Of a DNA stretch of 64,000 nucleotides, positions 33,391-43,042 are shown one piece after another (position 1 is the first letter of the stretch; each line of letters starts with the position of its first letter). Source of the stretch: Rhodopseudomonas palustris (GTDB taxonomy: Bacteria; Pseudomonadota; Alphaproteobacteria; Rhizobiales; Xanthobacteraceae); assembly GCF_013415845.1 (NCBI RefSeq), contig NZ_CP058907.1:2542001-2606000 (forward strand). Direction: 5' to 3'. The notes beneath the pieces are model-generated. The model made no database searches. It was not told where the DNA came from and saw only the letters and a list, made by a program, of their open reading frames with translations. Position numbers and translations under genes: made by a program.

Positions 33391-34725
33391 TCAGGCCAAC
33401 ACCGGCGCGGTCTCGACGTGAATCCGTTCGGCCTCGGCGTTGAGCGCCGTCATCGCCTGGGTCAGCTCGGGATAGACCTCGTCTTCGATCGTCACCACGC
33501 CGTAGTTGGAGTTCTCGCCGTCCCAGCGGCCTTGCGCCGGCTGGTCGGCGTGGACGAACCAGTGATAGCCGATCAGCGCCGGATGGCGCAGCGCTGCGGT
33601 GGTGTAGCGCGTGAATCCTGCCGCGCGCTCCCGCTGCGTCGGCATCCGCGGACCGGCGCCGTGCGTATTGGGGAGTCCAGCATCGTCGCCGCGGAACGAG
33701 TATTCGCCGATCAGGCACGGCCGCCCGGTTTCGGCGTAGCCGTCGATTACCGCGTCCGGCAGCGGATCGTAGCAATTGACGCTGATTACGTCGCAATACC
33801 TGCCGGCAGCATCGACGACGTCGCGCGGCGGCACGTAAGCGAACCTGGCGCCGAGCACGAGGTGATTTGGATCGGCAGCGCGGATCGCGGTGGCGCAAAC
33901 CGACAGGTAGCGCTCGGCCAGCAGCCCGGCGAAGGCGTCGCAATCGGCGAAGTAACCGCGCGCGATCGGATCGTGCTCCTGCGCCCGGTCGTTGCTGAAG
34001 AAGTTGCGGCTGAACGGCGGCGGCTGCAGCGGCGTGGCGGCGAGATCGTCCCAAGATGGCAGCTTGCATTGCCACGCCGCATTGAACTGATCGATGCTGT
34101 CGTAGCGGCTTTTCAGCAGCGCAAGCGCGGCGCGCCGCGAGAATGGCGCGTCCATCGCGCGAAGGATGGTGGGCAGCAGTTCGTTTTCCCCGCGCCAGTC
34201 CGGTCCCCATGGCAACTCGTTATCGGTGAACCAGCCGAGCACATGCGGATCGTCGCTTTGCGGCGTGCAGACCTTACGCGCGTGCGCGCGGGCGAACTGT
34301 TCGAATTCCGGCTCGAAGATGTCGCACAGCGGCCAGCCGCCGCGCTGTTCGCCGAATGCGGTCGCGACATAGACGACGCCGGCGGCGGAGGCGAGGGGCA
34401 CGGTGCCGGCGCGTGCGATCTCCGGCTCCGACCAGGCGCCGAGCGTGTTGAAGCCCCAGGAGGTGAGGCGGTCCGCCGCGACGCGTCGCCACGCTTCGCG
34501 GCTGCCGTATTTACGCGTGCAGGCTTCGCGATACGGCCGGCGATCCGTGCCCTGAACGTTGTCGTGGTCGAACTGCACCGAGACCACGCCCTTCGACAGA
34601 AAACGTCCGCCATCCGGATCGATGAACCACCATACGCCGTCGATCTGTTCGGTCCGGAAGAAACCGCTGGCGTCGACCTTGCGATCGGCAAGGCCGCCCC
34701 AGCGCGTGCGTGCAAGTTCAGTCAT
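33391..34725 (-). CDS. Glycoside hydrolase, TIM-barrel (beta-agarase/galactosidase-like)
   Basis: 444 residues from ATG 34725; a TTG at 34818 gives a longer, unlikely form. Start region KVDASGFFRTEQIDGVWWFIDPDGGRFLSKGV resembles agarase-type (GH50/GH86-like) enzymes. The candidate acid/base glutamate is in GWFTDNELPWG (about 168) and the nucleophile in CLIGEYSFRG (about 338). No signal peptide was seen, so it may act in the cytoplasm. It lies 106 bases downstream of an esterase gene on the same strand. The substrate is not agar by default; the family assignment is approximate. Confidence 0.7.
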   Translation of the reverse strand: MTELARTRWGGLADRKVDASGFFRTEQIDGVWWFIDPDGGRFLSKGVVSVQFDHDNVQGTDRRPYREACTRKYGSREAWRRVAADRLTSWGFNTLGAWSEPEIARAGTVPLASAAGVVYVATAFGEQRGGWPLCDIFEPEFEQFARAHARKVCTPQSDDPHVLGWFTDNELPWGPDWRGENELLPTILRAMDAPFSRRAALALLKSRYDSIDQFNAAWQCKLPSWDDLAATPLQPPPFSRNFFSNDRAQEHDPIARGYFADCDAFAGLLAERYLSVCATAIRAADPNHLVLGARFAYVPPRDVVDAAGRYCDVISVNCYDPLPDAVIDGYAETGRPCLIGEYSFRGDDAGLPNTHGAGPRMPTQRERAAGFTRYTTAALRHPALIGYHWFVHADQPAQGRWDGENSNYGVVTIEDEVYPELTQAMTALNAEAERIHVETAPVLA

Positions 34726-34831
34726 TCCGTCGTGACGATCGGCGCCGTGCGCCGCTGCTCCCTGTTGACCGCGCAAATCCTCGGACGGCCGGAGCGCGGT
34801 CACGTTGACGCCGGTCAATGCCGGCCTGCGG

Positions 34832-35776
34832 CTAAAGCGCCTTCAGCCAGTCGCCGATCTCGCGCACCGCGACGTTGGCCTGCGGCAGCAGCTTGCCCAT
34901 GGTGAAGAAGCCGTGGAATTGACCCGGATAGGTCCGGTGCACTACCGGGACGCCGGCATCGGCGAGGCGGCGGGCGTATTCGTCGCCTTCGTCGCGCAGC
35001 GGATCGGCGCCGGCGGTGATGACGAAGGCGGGCGGCAGGCCCGCAAGGGTTTCGGCGCGTGCCGGCGAGGCGCGCCAGTCGTCGGCGTCCTGCTCGCCGC
35101 TCAGATAGTGATCGCGAAACCAGCGGATCACCGAATGCGTCAACAGCACGCTAGTCTCCGGCTCGCTGTGCGACGGATGCCGCATCGAGAAATCGGTGGC
35201 GGGATAGATCAGCACCTGGCCGGCGAGCAGCGGTCCACCGTGATCGCGGGCGTGCAGCGCGACCACCGCGGAGAGATTGCCGCCGGCGCTGTCGCCGCCG
35301 ACGCTCAGCTGCTCGGGATCGATGCCGAGCTTCCTGGCATTGTCGGCAATCCAGCGCGTCGCGGCGATTGCGTCGTCGATGGCAGCGGGGAATTTGTGCT
35401 CGGGTGCGAGCCGGTAGTCGACCGAGATCACCAGCAGTTCGCCGTCATGGGCGATGCCGCGGCACACCACGTCGTGGGTATCGAGATCGCCGATCACCCA
35501 GCCGCCGCCATGAAAGAACACCAGCGCCGGCGCCAGGCCCTCGTCTTGGCGCAACTTGTTCGGGGTGTAGAGCCGGGCCGGGATATCGCCGGCCGGGCCG
35601 GGGATCGCGATCGAACGAACCGACGCCATGTCGGCTGGATCCGGATTGCTGACCAGCCGCGCCGCCGAGTAGTAGGCGCGCGCTTCGGCGGCGGTCAGTG
35701 TCTCGTAGGCGGGGCGGCCGGCGTCCTGGAAGGCCTTGTAAACGGCAGCGGCATCGGGATCGAGCTTGGCGGGCAT
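34832..35776 (-). CDS. Alpha/beta hydrolase, hormone-sensitive lipase family
   Basis: 314 residues. The oxyanion-hole motif HGGGWVIGD is near 87 and the nucleophile GGDSAGGN near 160; Asp in GADPLRDEGDEYA and His in FHGFF complete the triad. The start MPAKLDPDAAAVYKAFQDAGRPAYETL is typical of bacterial HSL-family (family IV) esterases. It hydrolyses short acyl esters in the cytoplasm. It is upstream of the glycoside hydrolase gene, and both could act on an acylated sugar compound, which is inference. Confidence 0.9.
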   Translation of the reverse strand: MPAKLDPDAAAVYKAFQDAGRPAYETLTAAEARAYYSAARLVSNPDPADMASVRSIAIPGPAGDIPARLYTPNKLRQDEGLAPALVFFHGGGWVIGDLDTHDVVCRGIAHDGELLVISVDYRLAPEHKFPAAIDDAIAATRWIADNARKLGIDPEQLSVGGDSAGGNLSAVVALHARDHGGPLLAGQVLIYPATDFSMRHPSHSEPETSVLLTHSVIRWFRDHYLSGEQDADDWRASPARAETLAGLPPAFVITAGADPLRDEGDEYARRLADAGVPVVHRTYPGQFHGFFTMGKLLPQANVAVREIGDWLKAL

Positions 35777-36008
35777 GGGGCTTCCTCGTGCTTCCCGGTT
35801 CGTGCCGGGGCTTGCTTATTCCGCGGCGGTCAGGCCCGCCGGGGTTTGAAACCAATATCTCAGGAGTTCCTCGCAATAGCCAGACGCGTCGACCGCAGCG
35901 GCCACGCCCTTTCCCCGCCGTATTCCCCGTGTTAACCGGAGGGCCAATGCGAGCGGCCCGAAGCTGTAGAATGTCGCAAGCCTGATTCGTCGATTGAAGC
36001 CGCGCGGA

Positions 36009-36998
36009 ATGTCCCGAAGCCTGAGCCTAGTCGGTCTTGCGGCGTTGATCGTCGCCCCGTTGATCGCGTTTGCGCCTCCTGCGCAGGCGCAGATCGGCAA
36101 CATCTTCTCGGATCCGCCGCCGCGGCCGCCGGGAACGGTGCCGCGTGGCGTGCAGCCGCCTGCCGACGACGAAGAGGAAGAGGTGCCGGATCTGCCGCCG
36201 CAGGGGCGGGTGCTGCCGGCCCCGGGCCGCGCGATGCAGGGCTCGGCTATGCCGGGACCGGTGCAGTCGCAGCCGTTGCCGCCGCCGCCGGGCTCCACCG
36301 TGATTCCGCAAAACCCGCCGCCCGGGGCTCAGCAACCGGCAGAGCCGAACACCGGTGTCGCCAATGCGCCGGCCGCGACCAATCCGCTTCCCGGTCTGCC
36401 GCCGGGCCAGCGCCAGCCGCGCGGTACGCCGCCGGCCAATCCGCCGCCGGCCCCGGCGACGCTGCAGCCGGGCGACGAGATCGTCACCGAGCCGCCGGCG
36501 CAGAAGATCGTAAACAAGAAGGCGAGCTTCGCCGGCCTCGACAAGATCACCGGCCGCACCATCAATTTCGACGCCGACATCGGCGAAACGGTGCAGTTCG
36601 GCGCCCTGCGGGTGAAGACCGACGCCTGCTATACGCGGCCGTCGACCGAAGCTGCCAACACCGACGCCTTCGTCGAGGTCGACGAGATTACGCTGCAGGG
36701 CGAAGTGAAGCGGATTTTCTCCGGTTGGATGTTCGCGGCCAGCCCCGGCCTGCATGCGGTCGAGCACCCGATCTACGATATCTGGCTGACCGACTGTAAG
36801 GACCCGGAGACCTCGAACGTCGCCAGTGCCCAGCCGGATGCGCCGAAGCCGGCCGCCCCGCCGCCGCAGCAGCGTCGCCGCCAGCAACAGCAGTCGCAGC
36901 AAACGCTGCCGCCGCCGTCATCACTGCAGCAGCCGGCGCCGCAGCCTCAGCGCCCGCAACGCCCCCCGCCGCTGCCGTTCCCGGGCTTCCAGCAGTAA
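36009..36998 (+). CDS. DUF2155 exported protein, proline-rich
   Basis: 329 residues from ATG 36009; a TTG at 35994 is an alternative. A signal peptide is cut after AQAQ (about residue 28). A Pro-rich spacer covers about 35-170. The conserved DUF2155 domain is at about 170-270: KASFAGLDKITGRTINFDADIGETVQFGALRVKTDACYTR, FVEVDEI, IFSGWMFAASPGLHAVEHPIYDIWLTDCK, with two conserved cysteines. The C-terminal tail is Pro/Gln-rich. The family sits next to complex I NDUFA12 and aat in alphaproteobacteria. Function unknown. Confidence 0.88.
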   Translation: MSRSLSLVGLAALIVAPLIAFAPPAQAQIGNIFSDPPPRPPGTVPRGVQPPADDEEEEVPDLPPQGRVLPAPGRAMQGSAMPGPVQSQPLPPPPGSTVIPQNPPPGAQQPAEPNTGVANAPAATNPLPGLPPGQRQPRGTPPANPPPAPATLQPGDEIVTEPPAQKIVNKKASFAGLDKITGRTINFDADIGETVQFGALRVKTDACYTRPSTEAANTDAFVEVDEITLQGEVKRIFSGWMFAASPGLHAVEHPIYDIWLTDCKDPETSNVASAQPDAPKPAAPPPQQRRRQQQQSQQTLPPPSSLQQPAPQPQRPQRPPPLPFPGFQQ

Positions 36999-37197
36999 GT
37001 GCGGTCGGGCTCCGAGAAATCGAGCCGTCGATTTCGCTGATGTTCCACGGTTCAGCGTTGCCGCCAGCAGCTACGAACGGCGTTGCTCTGCTTCAGGCAA
37101 GGAAGGCAAGAGCGCGATTAGCAATGTTGGTCGCGCGTGAGGCTGTGCTTGCTTCCGCCATCGGCAGCGCTTGTGACGGCGGGCAGACGAGCACCGC

Positions 37198-38442
37198 TCA
37201 GTTGCAGAGCACCTGAACGGTGAAGAGTTTGGCGAGATCGGCGATTGCCTCGGGCGCAAGCTCGCGTGTGCTCACCTTGCCGGTCGGGACCACACCGCTG
37301 GAATCGAGGAAGTTGGTTGCGATACCGGTCTTGATCGCAAAGTTGACGTTCTGCGGAATGTCCTTGGTCGCCGCCGCGATGTTCAAGGCATTGAGCTTCG
37401 AGACGATGACGCCGATGACATTGCCGTATTTGTCCAGCAGCGGACCGCCGCTGTTGCCCGGCTGAACCGGCGCCGAGATCTGAGCAAGCCGGGTATCATC
37501 TTCCATTCCCGTCGTCGCGGTGATCGCGCCGGCGGTGAAATTGCCGGAGGTCGACAGGATGCCGGTCAGCGGGAAGCCGAAGACGTAAACCGCTTCGCCG
37601 AGCCGAATCTGCGATCGCAGGCCCGGAATGGCAGCCGGTGACGACGCCGTCTTCAGGATCGCAAGATCGTTGGTCTTGTCCTTCGCGACGAGGGTAGCGC
37701 TCACGGCAGCCCCGCCTGGAGGCAGCACGTTGATGGTCGAACACTCGGCGATGACGTGGTGATTGGTCACGATGTGGCCGCTGTCCGAGACGTAGAAGCC
37801 AGTGCCTGAGCTCTTGGTCTGGCGTTTCGGCTTGGTGTCAGTCGAAGGTTCATCGCGGGTATCGCTCTGCGCCGTCATGAACGCCTTCTGGCACGACAAC
37901 ACCGCTTCGAGCGCGCGTCGCGAGCCATCCAACGACAGCGCTGCGACTCGGCGCCGATTGAGGAACACGCCGACACCGCCGGACTCGGCAAGCTCCACCA
38001 TGAACTCGGTCTTGAGGTTGCCCGAGAACACGCCCTTCTCATTGCTTCGCTCGAAGCCGAAGAACTCGCCGTTCCATCGGGTGCGACCCATGACGAGTTG
38101 CATGTCGTACTGGCCGTCGACCTCGACCGACGCCCAGCGCGGATTGGTGAAGGCGATGTAGGCGCTCGGCTTGTCGCCGGCGAAGCCGAACCAGACCGTC
38201 GTTCGATCCTGATAGGTCGCAGCGGCGAGGCAACCGCCAACGCTCTTGCTGAATCCGACGTCCCAGCCCGAGACCTTGCCGAATGACTTATCGATGTTGA
38301 GGTCGCCGCAGCGGGCCTCTGCTGCGCAGGCGATCGATCCGACAAACATCAATGCAGCGAGCGCCCGCGCGAGGAGGTCCTTCCGCGGAAGAGCTTTGCG
38401 GGGCGGGTGCACGAGCCGCACTGCGAATGTTGTGTGCTTCAT
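37198..38442 (-). CDS. Secreted trypsin-like serine protease with unknown N-terminal domain
   Basis: 414 residues from ATG 38442; GTG 38454 is possible. A signal peptide with core LARALAALMFVGSIACAAEA ends near 45. Residues about 45-200 form a domain I do not recognise, with CGDLNIDKSF and several Phe/Trp strands. Then the trypsin/HtrA-type fold: His in IVTNHHVIAEC (about 226), Asp in KTNDLAIL (about 257), Ser in QPGNSGGPL (about 329). No PDZ domain follows. The small exported gene 63 bases upstream is probably in the same operon. Confidence 0.85.
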   Translation of the reverse strand: MKHTTFAVRLVHPPRKALPRKDLLARALAALMFVGSIACAAEARCGDLNIDKSFGKVSGWDVGFSKSVGGCLAAATYQDRTTVWFGFAGDKPSAYIAFTNPRWASVEVDGQYDMQLVMGRTRWNGEFFGFERSNEKGVFSGNLKTEFMVELAESGGVGVFLNRRRVAALSLDGSRRALEAVLSCQKAFMTAQSDTRDEPSTDTKPKRQTKSSGTGFYVSDSGHIVTNHHVIAECSTINVLPPGGAAVSATLVAKDKTNDLAILKTASSPAAIPGLRSQIRLGEAVYVFGFPLTGILSTSGNFTAGAITATTGMEDDTRLAQISAPVQPGNSGGPLLDKYGNVIGVIVSKLNALNIAAATKDIPQNVNFAIKTGIATNFLDSSGVVPTGKVSTRELAPEAIADLAKLFTVQVLCN

Positions 38443-38505
38443 CGGCCTTCGCACTGGAAAATGGCTGCGCCTCTGGTGGAGGTGCCTTTGTCCGGCGGTG
38501 GACGC

Positions 38506-38826
38506 TTAGTCTCTGGCCGGACGTGTTTTCGAAGCGGCAACGCCGGCGAACGGGTCCGCCATCGATGCCTGTGACGGCGCCGGACGCGATCGGTGCGCAA
38601 CGTGCCGCCGGGGACGCGCAGACCGATAGACGCGCGGCTGTTGTTGCTGCGCGATGCCGTTGGCGATGATCGCTGCGGCGGCGACGCCAGCGAGCGCGCC
38701 GAACACGGCAGCGCCATCGCGCGCGACGGAGCGGGTTGGAAAAGAGATCACAGCGATCGCAACAGCTGCAGCCAGCAGAGCCGGCGAGACACGCAATGAC
38801 TTTTGGTCCAATGTTCTTTTCAGCAT
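38506..38826 (-). CDS. Small exported protein with a hydrophobic Gly/Ala segment
   Basis: 106 residues. Signal peptide: LLAAAVAIAVISFPTRSVARD (about 18-38). A second hydrophobic stretch AAVFGALAGVAAAAIIANGI (about 39-58) looks like a glycine-zipper or membrane anchor. A QQQQ tract and a basic Arg/Ser-rich tail follow. I recall similar short proteins in rhizobia but no function. It lies 63 bases before the serine protease gene on the same strand and could be its partner or substrate. Confidence 0.6.
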   Translation of the reverse strand: MLKRTLDQKSLRVSPALLAAAVAIAVISFPTRSVARDGAAVFGALAGVAAAAIIANGIAQQQQPRVYRSARPRRHVAHRSRPAPSQASMADPFAGVAASKTRPARD

Positions 38827-38874
38827 GACAGTCCCCAGATGCCCTGCCTTCGATTAGTAGAAAACGGGGTTGCA

Positions 38875-38893
38875 ACGGTCAAGCAATGACCGT
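38875..38893. repeat. Small perfect hairpin between aat and the exported protein gene
   Basis: ACGGTCA / TGACCGT arms with a 5-base loop. It lies 57 bases after the aat stop and 49 bases before the next gene's start, so it could be a terminator for aat or an operator for the protease operon. No U-run follows. Confidence 0.35.
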
Positions 38894-38949
38894 CATGCGA
38901 GCGGCGCGTGTTCGCGTCTTGAACAGTTTGCTGTGGGTACCAGGATGCG

Positions 38950-39627
38950 TTACGTCCGCGTGATGATCGCCAGCGCTTCGGCGCCGGTGACCGGGCGGTC
39001 GAGCGGCAGTGCTGCGAACGAGGCTTCTCCTTCGAGCGCGTCGTCGAGCAGCGAGCGATAGCGCAGCCGCGGCACTTCGATGGCGCCGAAGCTCTTCAGG
39101 TGATCGGTCACGAACTGCGTATCGAGCAGGGTGTAGCCGCCGGCGAGCAGGCGCGCGACCAAGTGGACCAGCGCCACCTTCGAAGCATCGCGGGCGCGGT
39201 GAAACATGCTCTCGCCGAAGAACGCCCGGCCGAGGCTGACGCCGTAGAGGCCGCCGGCGAGATCGCCGTCCTGCCAGACCTCCACGCTGTGGCAATGGCC
39301 GATGTCGTGCAGTCCGATATACAGCTCGCGAATCCTGCGGTTGATCCAGGTGTCGTCGCGCCCCGGCTGCGGCGCGGCGCAGCCGTCGATCACCGCCTTG
39401 AAGTCGCGATTGACGGTGACGGTGAAAGCGTCGGACCGCACGGTGCGGGCGAGGCGCGAGGACACGCGGAAGCCGCCGAGCGGAATGATGCCGCGCATGT
39501 CGGGCTCGACCCAGAACAGCGAGGGATCGTCGACGCTCTCGGCCATCGGGAAGATGCCACACGCATAGGCGCGCAGCAGCACGTCGGGCGTGATCTCGGA
39601 AGCGGCGGAGGAGTCGCGTGAGGCCAT
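38950..39627 (-). CDS. aat: Leucyl/phenylalanyl-tRNA-protein transferase
   Basis: 225 residues from ATG 39627. Aat signatures: [15 protein letters not shown] and [31 protein letters not shown], then [42 protein letters not shown] and [20 protein letters not shown]. It transfers Leu or Phe to N-terminal Arg/Lys of proteins, marking them for ClpS/ClpAP degradation (N-end rule). It lies 60 bases downstream of the antiporter gene on the same strand. Confidence 0.96.
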   Translation of the reverse strand: MASRDSSAASEITPDVLLRAYACGIFPMAESVDDPSLFWVEPDMRGIIPLGGFRVSSRLARTVRSDAFTVTVNRDFKAVIDGCAAPQPGRDDTWINRRIRELYIGLHDIGHCHSVEVWQDGDLAGGLYGVSLGRAFFGESMFHRARDASKVALVHLVARLLAGGYTLLDTQFVTDHLKSFGAIEVPRLRYRSLLDDALEGEASFAALPLDRPVTGAEALAIITRT

Positions 39628-39687
39628 CCGCAAAGCATAGCACGACGGCGAAAGGGCGCGACCCTGTGGGCGATGGCGGGCCGCGGC

Positions 39688-40905
39688 TCAGCGCGGCAGG
39701 TCGGGATGCCAGCCGACCAGCAGCAGCATCGCAAAGAACGCGATGAAATAGGCGACGCCGACGTGCCAGCCGTGGCGCAGCCACATCACCACGGACTTTC
39801 CTTCCGGGAACATGTTGGTGATCGCGACGCCGGCCGAGGAGCCGAACCACATCATCGAGCCGCCGAAGCCGACCGCATAGGCCAGAAAGCCCCAATCGTA
39901 GCCGCCCTGTTTCAGCGCCAGCGCGGTGAGCGGGATGTTGTCGAAGCCGGCCGAGACGAAGCCCAGGCCGAGCGCGGTCTGCCAACTCGCGGCGGGCAGC
40001 TCTTCGACCGGCATCAGCGAGGCCGCCGTCACCAGCGCGAGCAGGAAGATCGTGCCCTTGAAGGTCGCGGGCATCAGCTCCCAATCCGGCCGGCGCAGCG
40101 GCGCGGTGATCAGGATCACCGCCCAGACCGTCAGGCCGAGAACCGGCGCGTGGTCGAGCAGCGCCGGGAATTTCATGTTCGCGGTGACGTTGGCCGCCAG
40201 TGCCGCGATCAGGATCGCCGCGACGATGCCGACCCGGACCCACTCGATCTGCAGGCCTTTCGGCGCGTTCTTCACGATCGGCGAAAACTTCTGCTGCTGG
40301 ATCGAGGCCGGCACGGCGAACAGCGCCAGGGCGATCACCGCCGCCACATAGGCTTCCAGCACGCTGAGCGGCGAGACGCCGGCGATCCACATCATCGTCG
40401 TGGTGGTGTCGCCGACCACGCTGCCGGAGCCGCCTGCGTTCGAGGCGGCGACGATCGCGGCGAGGTAACCGATGTGGACCCGGCCGCGGAACACGTGCCG
40501 CGCCACCATGCCGCCGATCAGCGCGGCGGCGATGTTGTCGAGGAAGCTCGACAGCACGAACACCAGCCCGAGCAGCACCACCGGGCCTTTCCAGTCGTCC
40601 GGGAGCAGTGCCGGCATCTCGTCGGGAATGCCGCTCTTTTCGAAATGCGCCGACAGCAGCGCGAAGCCCATCAGCAGCAGGAACAGGTTCGCCAGCGTGA
40701 CCCATTCGTGCTGCATGTGCAGCGCCAAGCCGGACAGGCCGACGCCGGTCTTGAAGCCGGCGAACGCCAGCTTGTAGCCGACCACGGTTACCAGGCCGGC
40801 CAGCGCGATCAGTAAGGTGTGGCGGTGGAAGATCGCGACCCCGACCAGGGTGGCGGCGAACAGGATGAAATCGAGCGGGATGCCGAAGATCAGGATCGGG
40901 GTCAC
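39688..40905 (-). CDS. NhaD/ArsB-superfamily ion antiporter or carrier
   Basis: 405 residues from GTG 40905 (GAGG 6 bases upstream); the frame is open further up without homology. About eleven hydrophobic segments. The pair SSFLDNIAAALIGGMVARHVF and SAGFDNIPLTALALKQGGYDW are the twin DN-containing half-sites of the ion transporter superfamily, and AASNAGGSGSVVGDTTTTMMWIAGV is the conserved loop. This fits NhaD-type Na+/H+ antiporters or citrate/arsenite carriers. The ion is not decided by sequence. Confidence 0.8.
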   Translation of the reverse strand: MTPILIFGIPLDFILFAATLVGVAIFHRHTLLIALAGLVTVVGYKLAFAGFKTGVGLSGLALHMQHEWVTLANLFLLLMGFALLSAHFEKSGIPDEMPALLPDDWKGPVVLLGLVFVLSSFLDNIAAALIGGMVARHVFRGRVHIGYLAAIVAASNAGGSGSVVGDTTTTMMWIAGVSPLSVLEAYVAAVIALALFAVPASIQQQKFSPIVKNAPKGLQIEWVRVGIVAAILIAALAANVTANMKFPALLDHAPVLGLTVWAVILITAPLRRPDWELMPATFKGTIFLLALVTAASLMPVEELPAASWQTALGLGFVSAGFDNIPLTALALKQGGYDWGFLAYAVGFGGSMMWFGSSAGVAITNMFPEGKSVVMWLRHGWHVGVAYFIAFFAMLLLVGWHPDLPR

Positions 40906-41146
40906 AGCTGCCTCGCGCCGGACACGACGGGCTGCGCCGCGGCGGCGCGCCACCGAGATACGAACGGCAACATATTGCCGCTGAGGGCGTGAACGTTCAA
41001 AGGCGCATCTTCCCGAATTGATCGGCCGATCCGGTTGAGCCGGCGGCGCGGCGGAAGCTGCCCGAGGTGCGACAGAATGGCAAGGCGGCAATGGTCTTAG
41101 GGCACCGGCCGCCAAAGCAATATGTTCACCGGCAACGTTTCGGCCG

Positions 41147-41818
41147 TCAGGTTTTGACCGCGAGCCAGATCCAATGCCGCGAGCCGGTGCGCTTGCCGAC
41201 CGCACGTACCGGGACTTCGTTGACGACGAAATCGCTGCGCCGCAGCCGCTTGGTGAAGCTGTCGTCGGGGCCCGACGACCACACCGCCAGCACACCGCCG
41301 CCGCGCAATGCCGCGCGGGCATCGGACAGGCCGCGGCTGTCGTACAGCTGGTCGTTGGCGGGACGCGACAGTCCTTCGGGGCCGTTGTCGACGTCGAGCA
41401 GGATCGCGTCGTAGCGCCCGGCGCCGGCGCGGATCAGCTCACCGACGTCGCGCTGCAGGATGCTGACGCGGGGATCGGTCAGGCTGTCGCCGTATAGCCC
41501 GGCCATCTCGCCGCGGCCCCAGTCGATCACCTCGGGGACCAGTTCGGCGACCTCGATCGTGGCGTCGGTGCCGAACACTTTCAACGCGGCGCGCAGCGTG
41601 AAGCCCATGCCGAGTCCGCCGATCAGGACGCGCGGACGAGGGCGGCCGGCGAGCTTCTGACAGGCGAGGGTGGCGAGCGCCTCCTCGGAGCCGCCGAGCC
41701 GGCTGTTCATCAGTTCGTTGGCGTCGAGCCGGATCGAGAATTCCTCGCCGCGCCGCATCAGCCGCAATTCGCCGCCGCCGGGGACTTTCGCGGTGGCCAA
41801 CTGAATCCAGGGAAGCAC
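41147..41818 (-). CDS. Spermidine synthase-like class I methyltransferase-fold protein
   Basis: 223 residues from GTG 41818. It has the Rossmann-like SAM-binding motif VLIGGLGMGFTLRAAL (about 84-99), the acidic strand-2 end IEVAELVPEVIDWG, LQRDVGELI, and YDAILLDVDNGPEGLS where spermidine synthase has its catalytic Asp. A SWHIWLAVKT-like tail ends the fold. It may be a polyamine aminopropyltransferase homologue or a methyltransferase. Size is below the 280-300 residues of true spermidine synthase. The gene stands alone, downstream of the phosphorelay genes, 132 bases away. Confidence 0.72.
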   Translation of the reverse strand: MLPWIQLATAKVPGGGELRLMRRGEEFSIRLDANELMNSRLGGSEEALATLACQKLAGRPRPRVLIGGLGMGFTLRAALKVFGTDATIEVAELVPEVIDWGRGEMAGLYGDSLTDPRVSILQRDVGELIRAGAGRYDAILLDVDNGPEGLSRPANDQLYDSRGLSDARAALRGGGVLAVWSSGPDDSFTKRLRRSDFVVNEVPVRAVGKRTGSRHWIWLAVKT

Positions 41819-41950
41819 AACAATCGCCTTTGGTCGCTAAGAGGTCGCCGGCAGAAAAGGGGAGGACCGGCGGTTCGTCCGGCCGGAGAACCCGCGGCTT
41901 GTGTAGTGCGCAGGCGGGCCGGTGTCACCCTGCGGCGGAGCAGGACCAGA

Positions 41951-43042
41951 TCAGGGAGTCGCCGGCTCCGGCGCCGCTGCGGCGGTCGCGTTGGCGCGGC
42001 GAAACCGCAGCACCATGCGGGTGCCGGAATGGTTGGGGTCGCGCTCGACATCGGCTTCGAGCTTGGCCGCCATCGCGCTGACGATGCGCTGGCCCATGCC
42101 GGTCGATTGCGGATTGGCCTTGACGTTGAGGCCGACGCCTTCGTCGGCGATCACCAGTTCGAGGTCATCGCCGTCGGCCTTCAGCTCGACATGGATCGGC
42201 CCCTTGCCCTCCGGATAGGCGTATTTGACGGCGTTCATCACCAGCTCATTGACGATGATGCCGATCGCCACCGCGCGGTCCGGATCGGTTTCGACCGGCT
42301 GCGCCGACAGCGTCAGCCGCGACATCCGGTTGCCCTCGGCCGAGCGCCTCAGATCCTCGAGCAGCGACTCGAGATACTGGTTGAGCATCACGCTCTTGAG
42401 GTCGTGCGAGGTGTAGAGCCGGCGGTGTACCTGCGCCACCGCGGCGACGCGGCCCATCGCATTGGTCAGCGCCGCCTTGACCTCGTCCTGCTTGCTGGAC
42501 GACGCCTGCAGATGCAGCAGCGAAGCGATGATCTGCAGCGAATTGCCGACGCGGTGGTTGACCTCACGGAGCAGCATTTCGCGCTCGGCGGCGAGCGCGG
42601 CATAGCGGTCGCGCGAGGCACGCACTTCGGCTTCGGCGTCGTCGCGCGCCTTGCGTACCATCGCCTGCTTCAACGCCTGATCGGCAGCGACCTGCAGCAG
42701 CGGCACGAACTCGCCCTGCGTGTCCTTGACCAGATAATCGTCGGCGCCGGCTTTCAGCGCGGTGACGGCGATCTTGGAGTCCTGCGAGGCGGTGACGAAC
42801 ACCACCGGCGGCGGATCCGGGATCGCCTGGATCTGCTCCAGCGTCTCCAGCCCGTCGAGGCCGGGCATGTACTGGTCGAGCGCGATCACGTCGATGCCGC
42901 CCTGGCGCAACCGCTCCAGGCCGGCTTCGCCGCTCAGCACGTGTTCGACGCAGAATCCCTGCCGCTGCAGGCCGCGCGACACGAGGCGGCCGAGCGCCTC
43001 GTCGTCGTCGATGTAGAGCAGGGTCGGCTTGGCGTCTGTCAT
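41951..43042 (-). CDS. Response regulator receiver fused to HisKA_2-type histidine kinase
   Basis: 363 residues. Receiver domain 1-125 (acidic IDDDE, phospho-acceptor D56 in IALDQYMPGLDG, K106 in YLVKD). A coiled region about 125-155 is followed by a HisKA_2 dimer/phosphotransfer segment with H163 in REVNHRVGNSLQI. A HATPase domain (about 230-345) has GIIVNELVMNAVKYA and DEGVGLN. It is the last gene of a translationally coupled trio (ATGA overlap). It would be driven by phosphorylation of its receiver, making it an output or relay component. HisKA_2 kinases often feed the PhyR stress pathway. Confidence 0.88.
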   Translation of the reverse strand: MTDAKPTLLYIDDDEALGRLVSRGLQRQGFCVEHVLSGEAGLERLRQGGIDVIALDQYMPGLDGLETLEQIQAIPDPPPVVFVTASQDSKIAVTALKAGADDYLVKDTQGEFVPLLQVAADQALKQAMVRKARDDAEAEVRASRDRYAALAAEREMLLREVNHRVGNSLQIIASLLHLQASSSKQDEVKAALTNAMGRVAAVAQVHRRLYTSHDLKSVMLNQYLESLLEDLRRSAEGNRMSRLTLSAQPVETDPDRAVAIGIIVNELVMNAVKYAYPEGKGPIHVELKADGDDLELVIADEGVGLNVKANPQSTGMGQRIVSAMAAKLEADVERDPNHSGTRMVLRFRRANATAAAAPEPATP

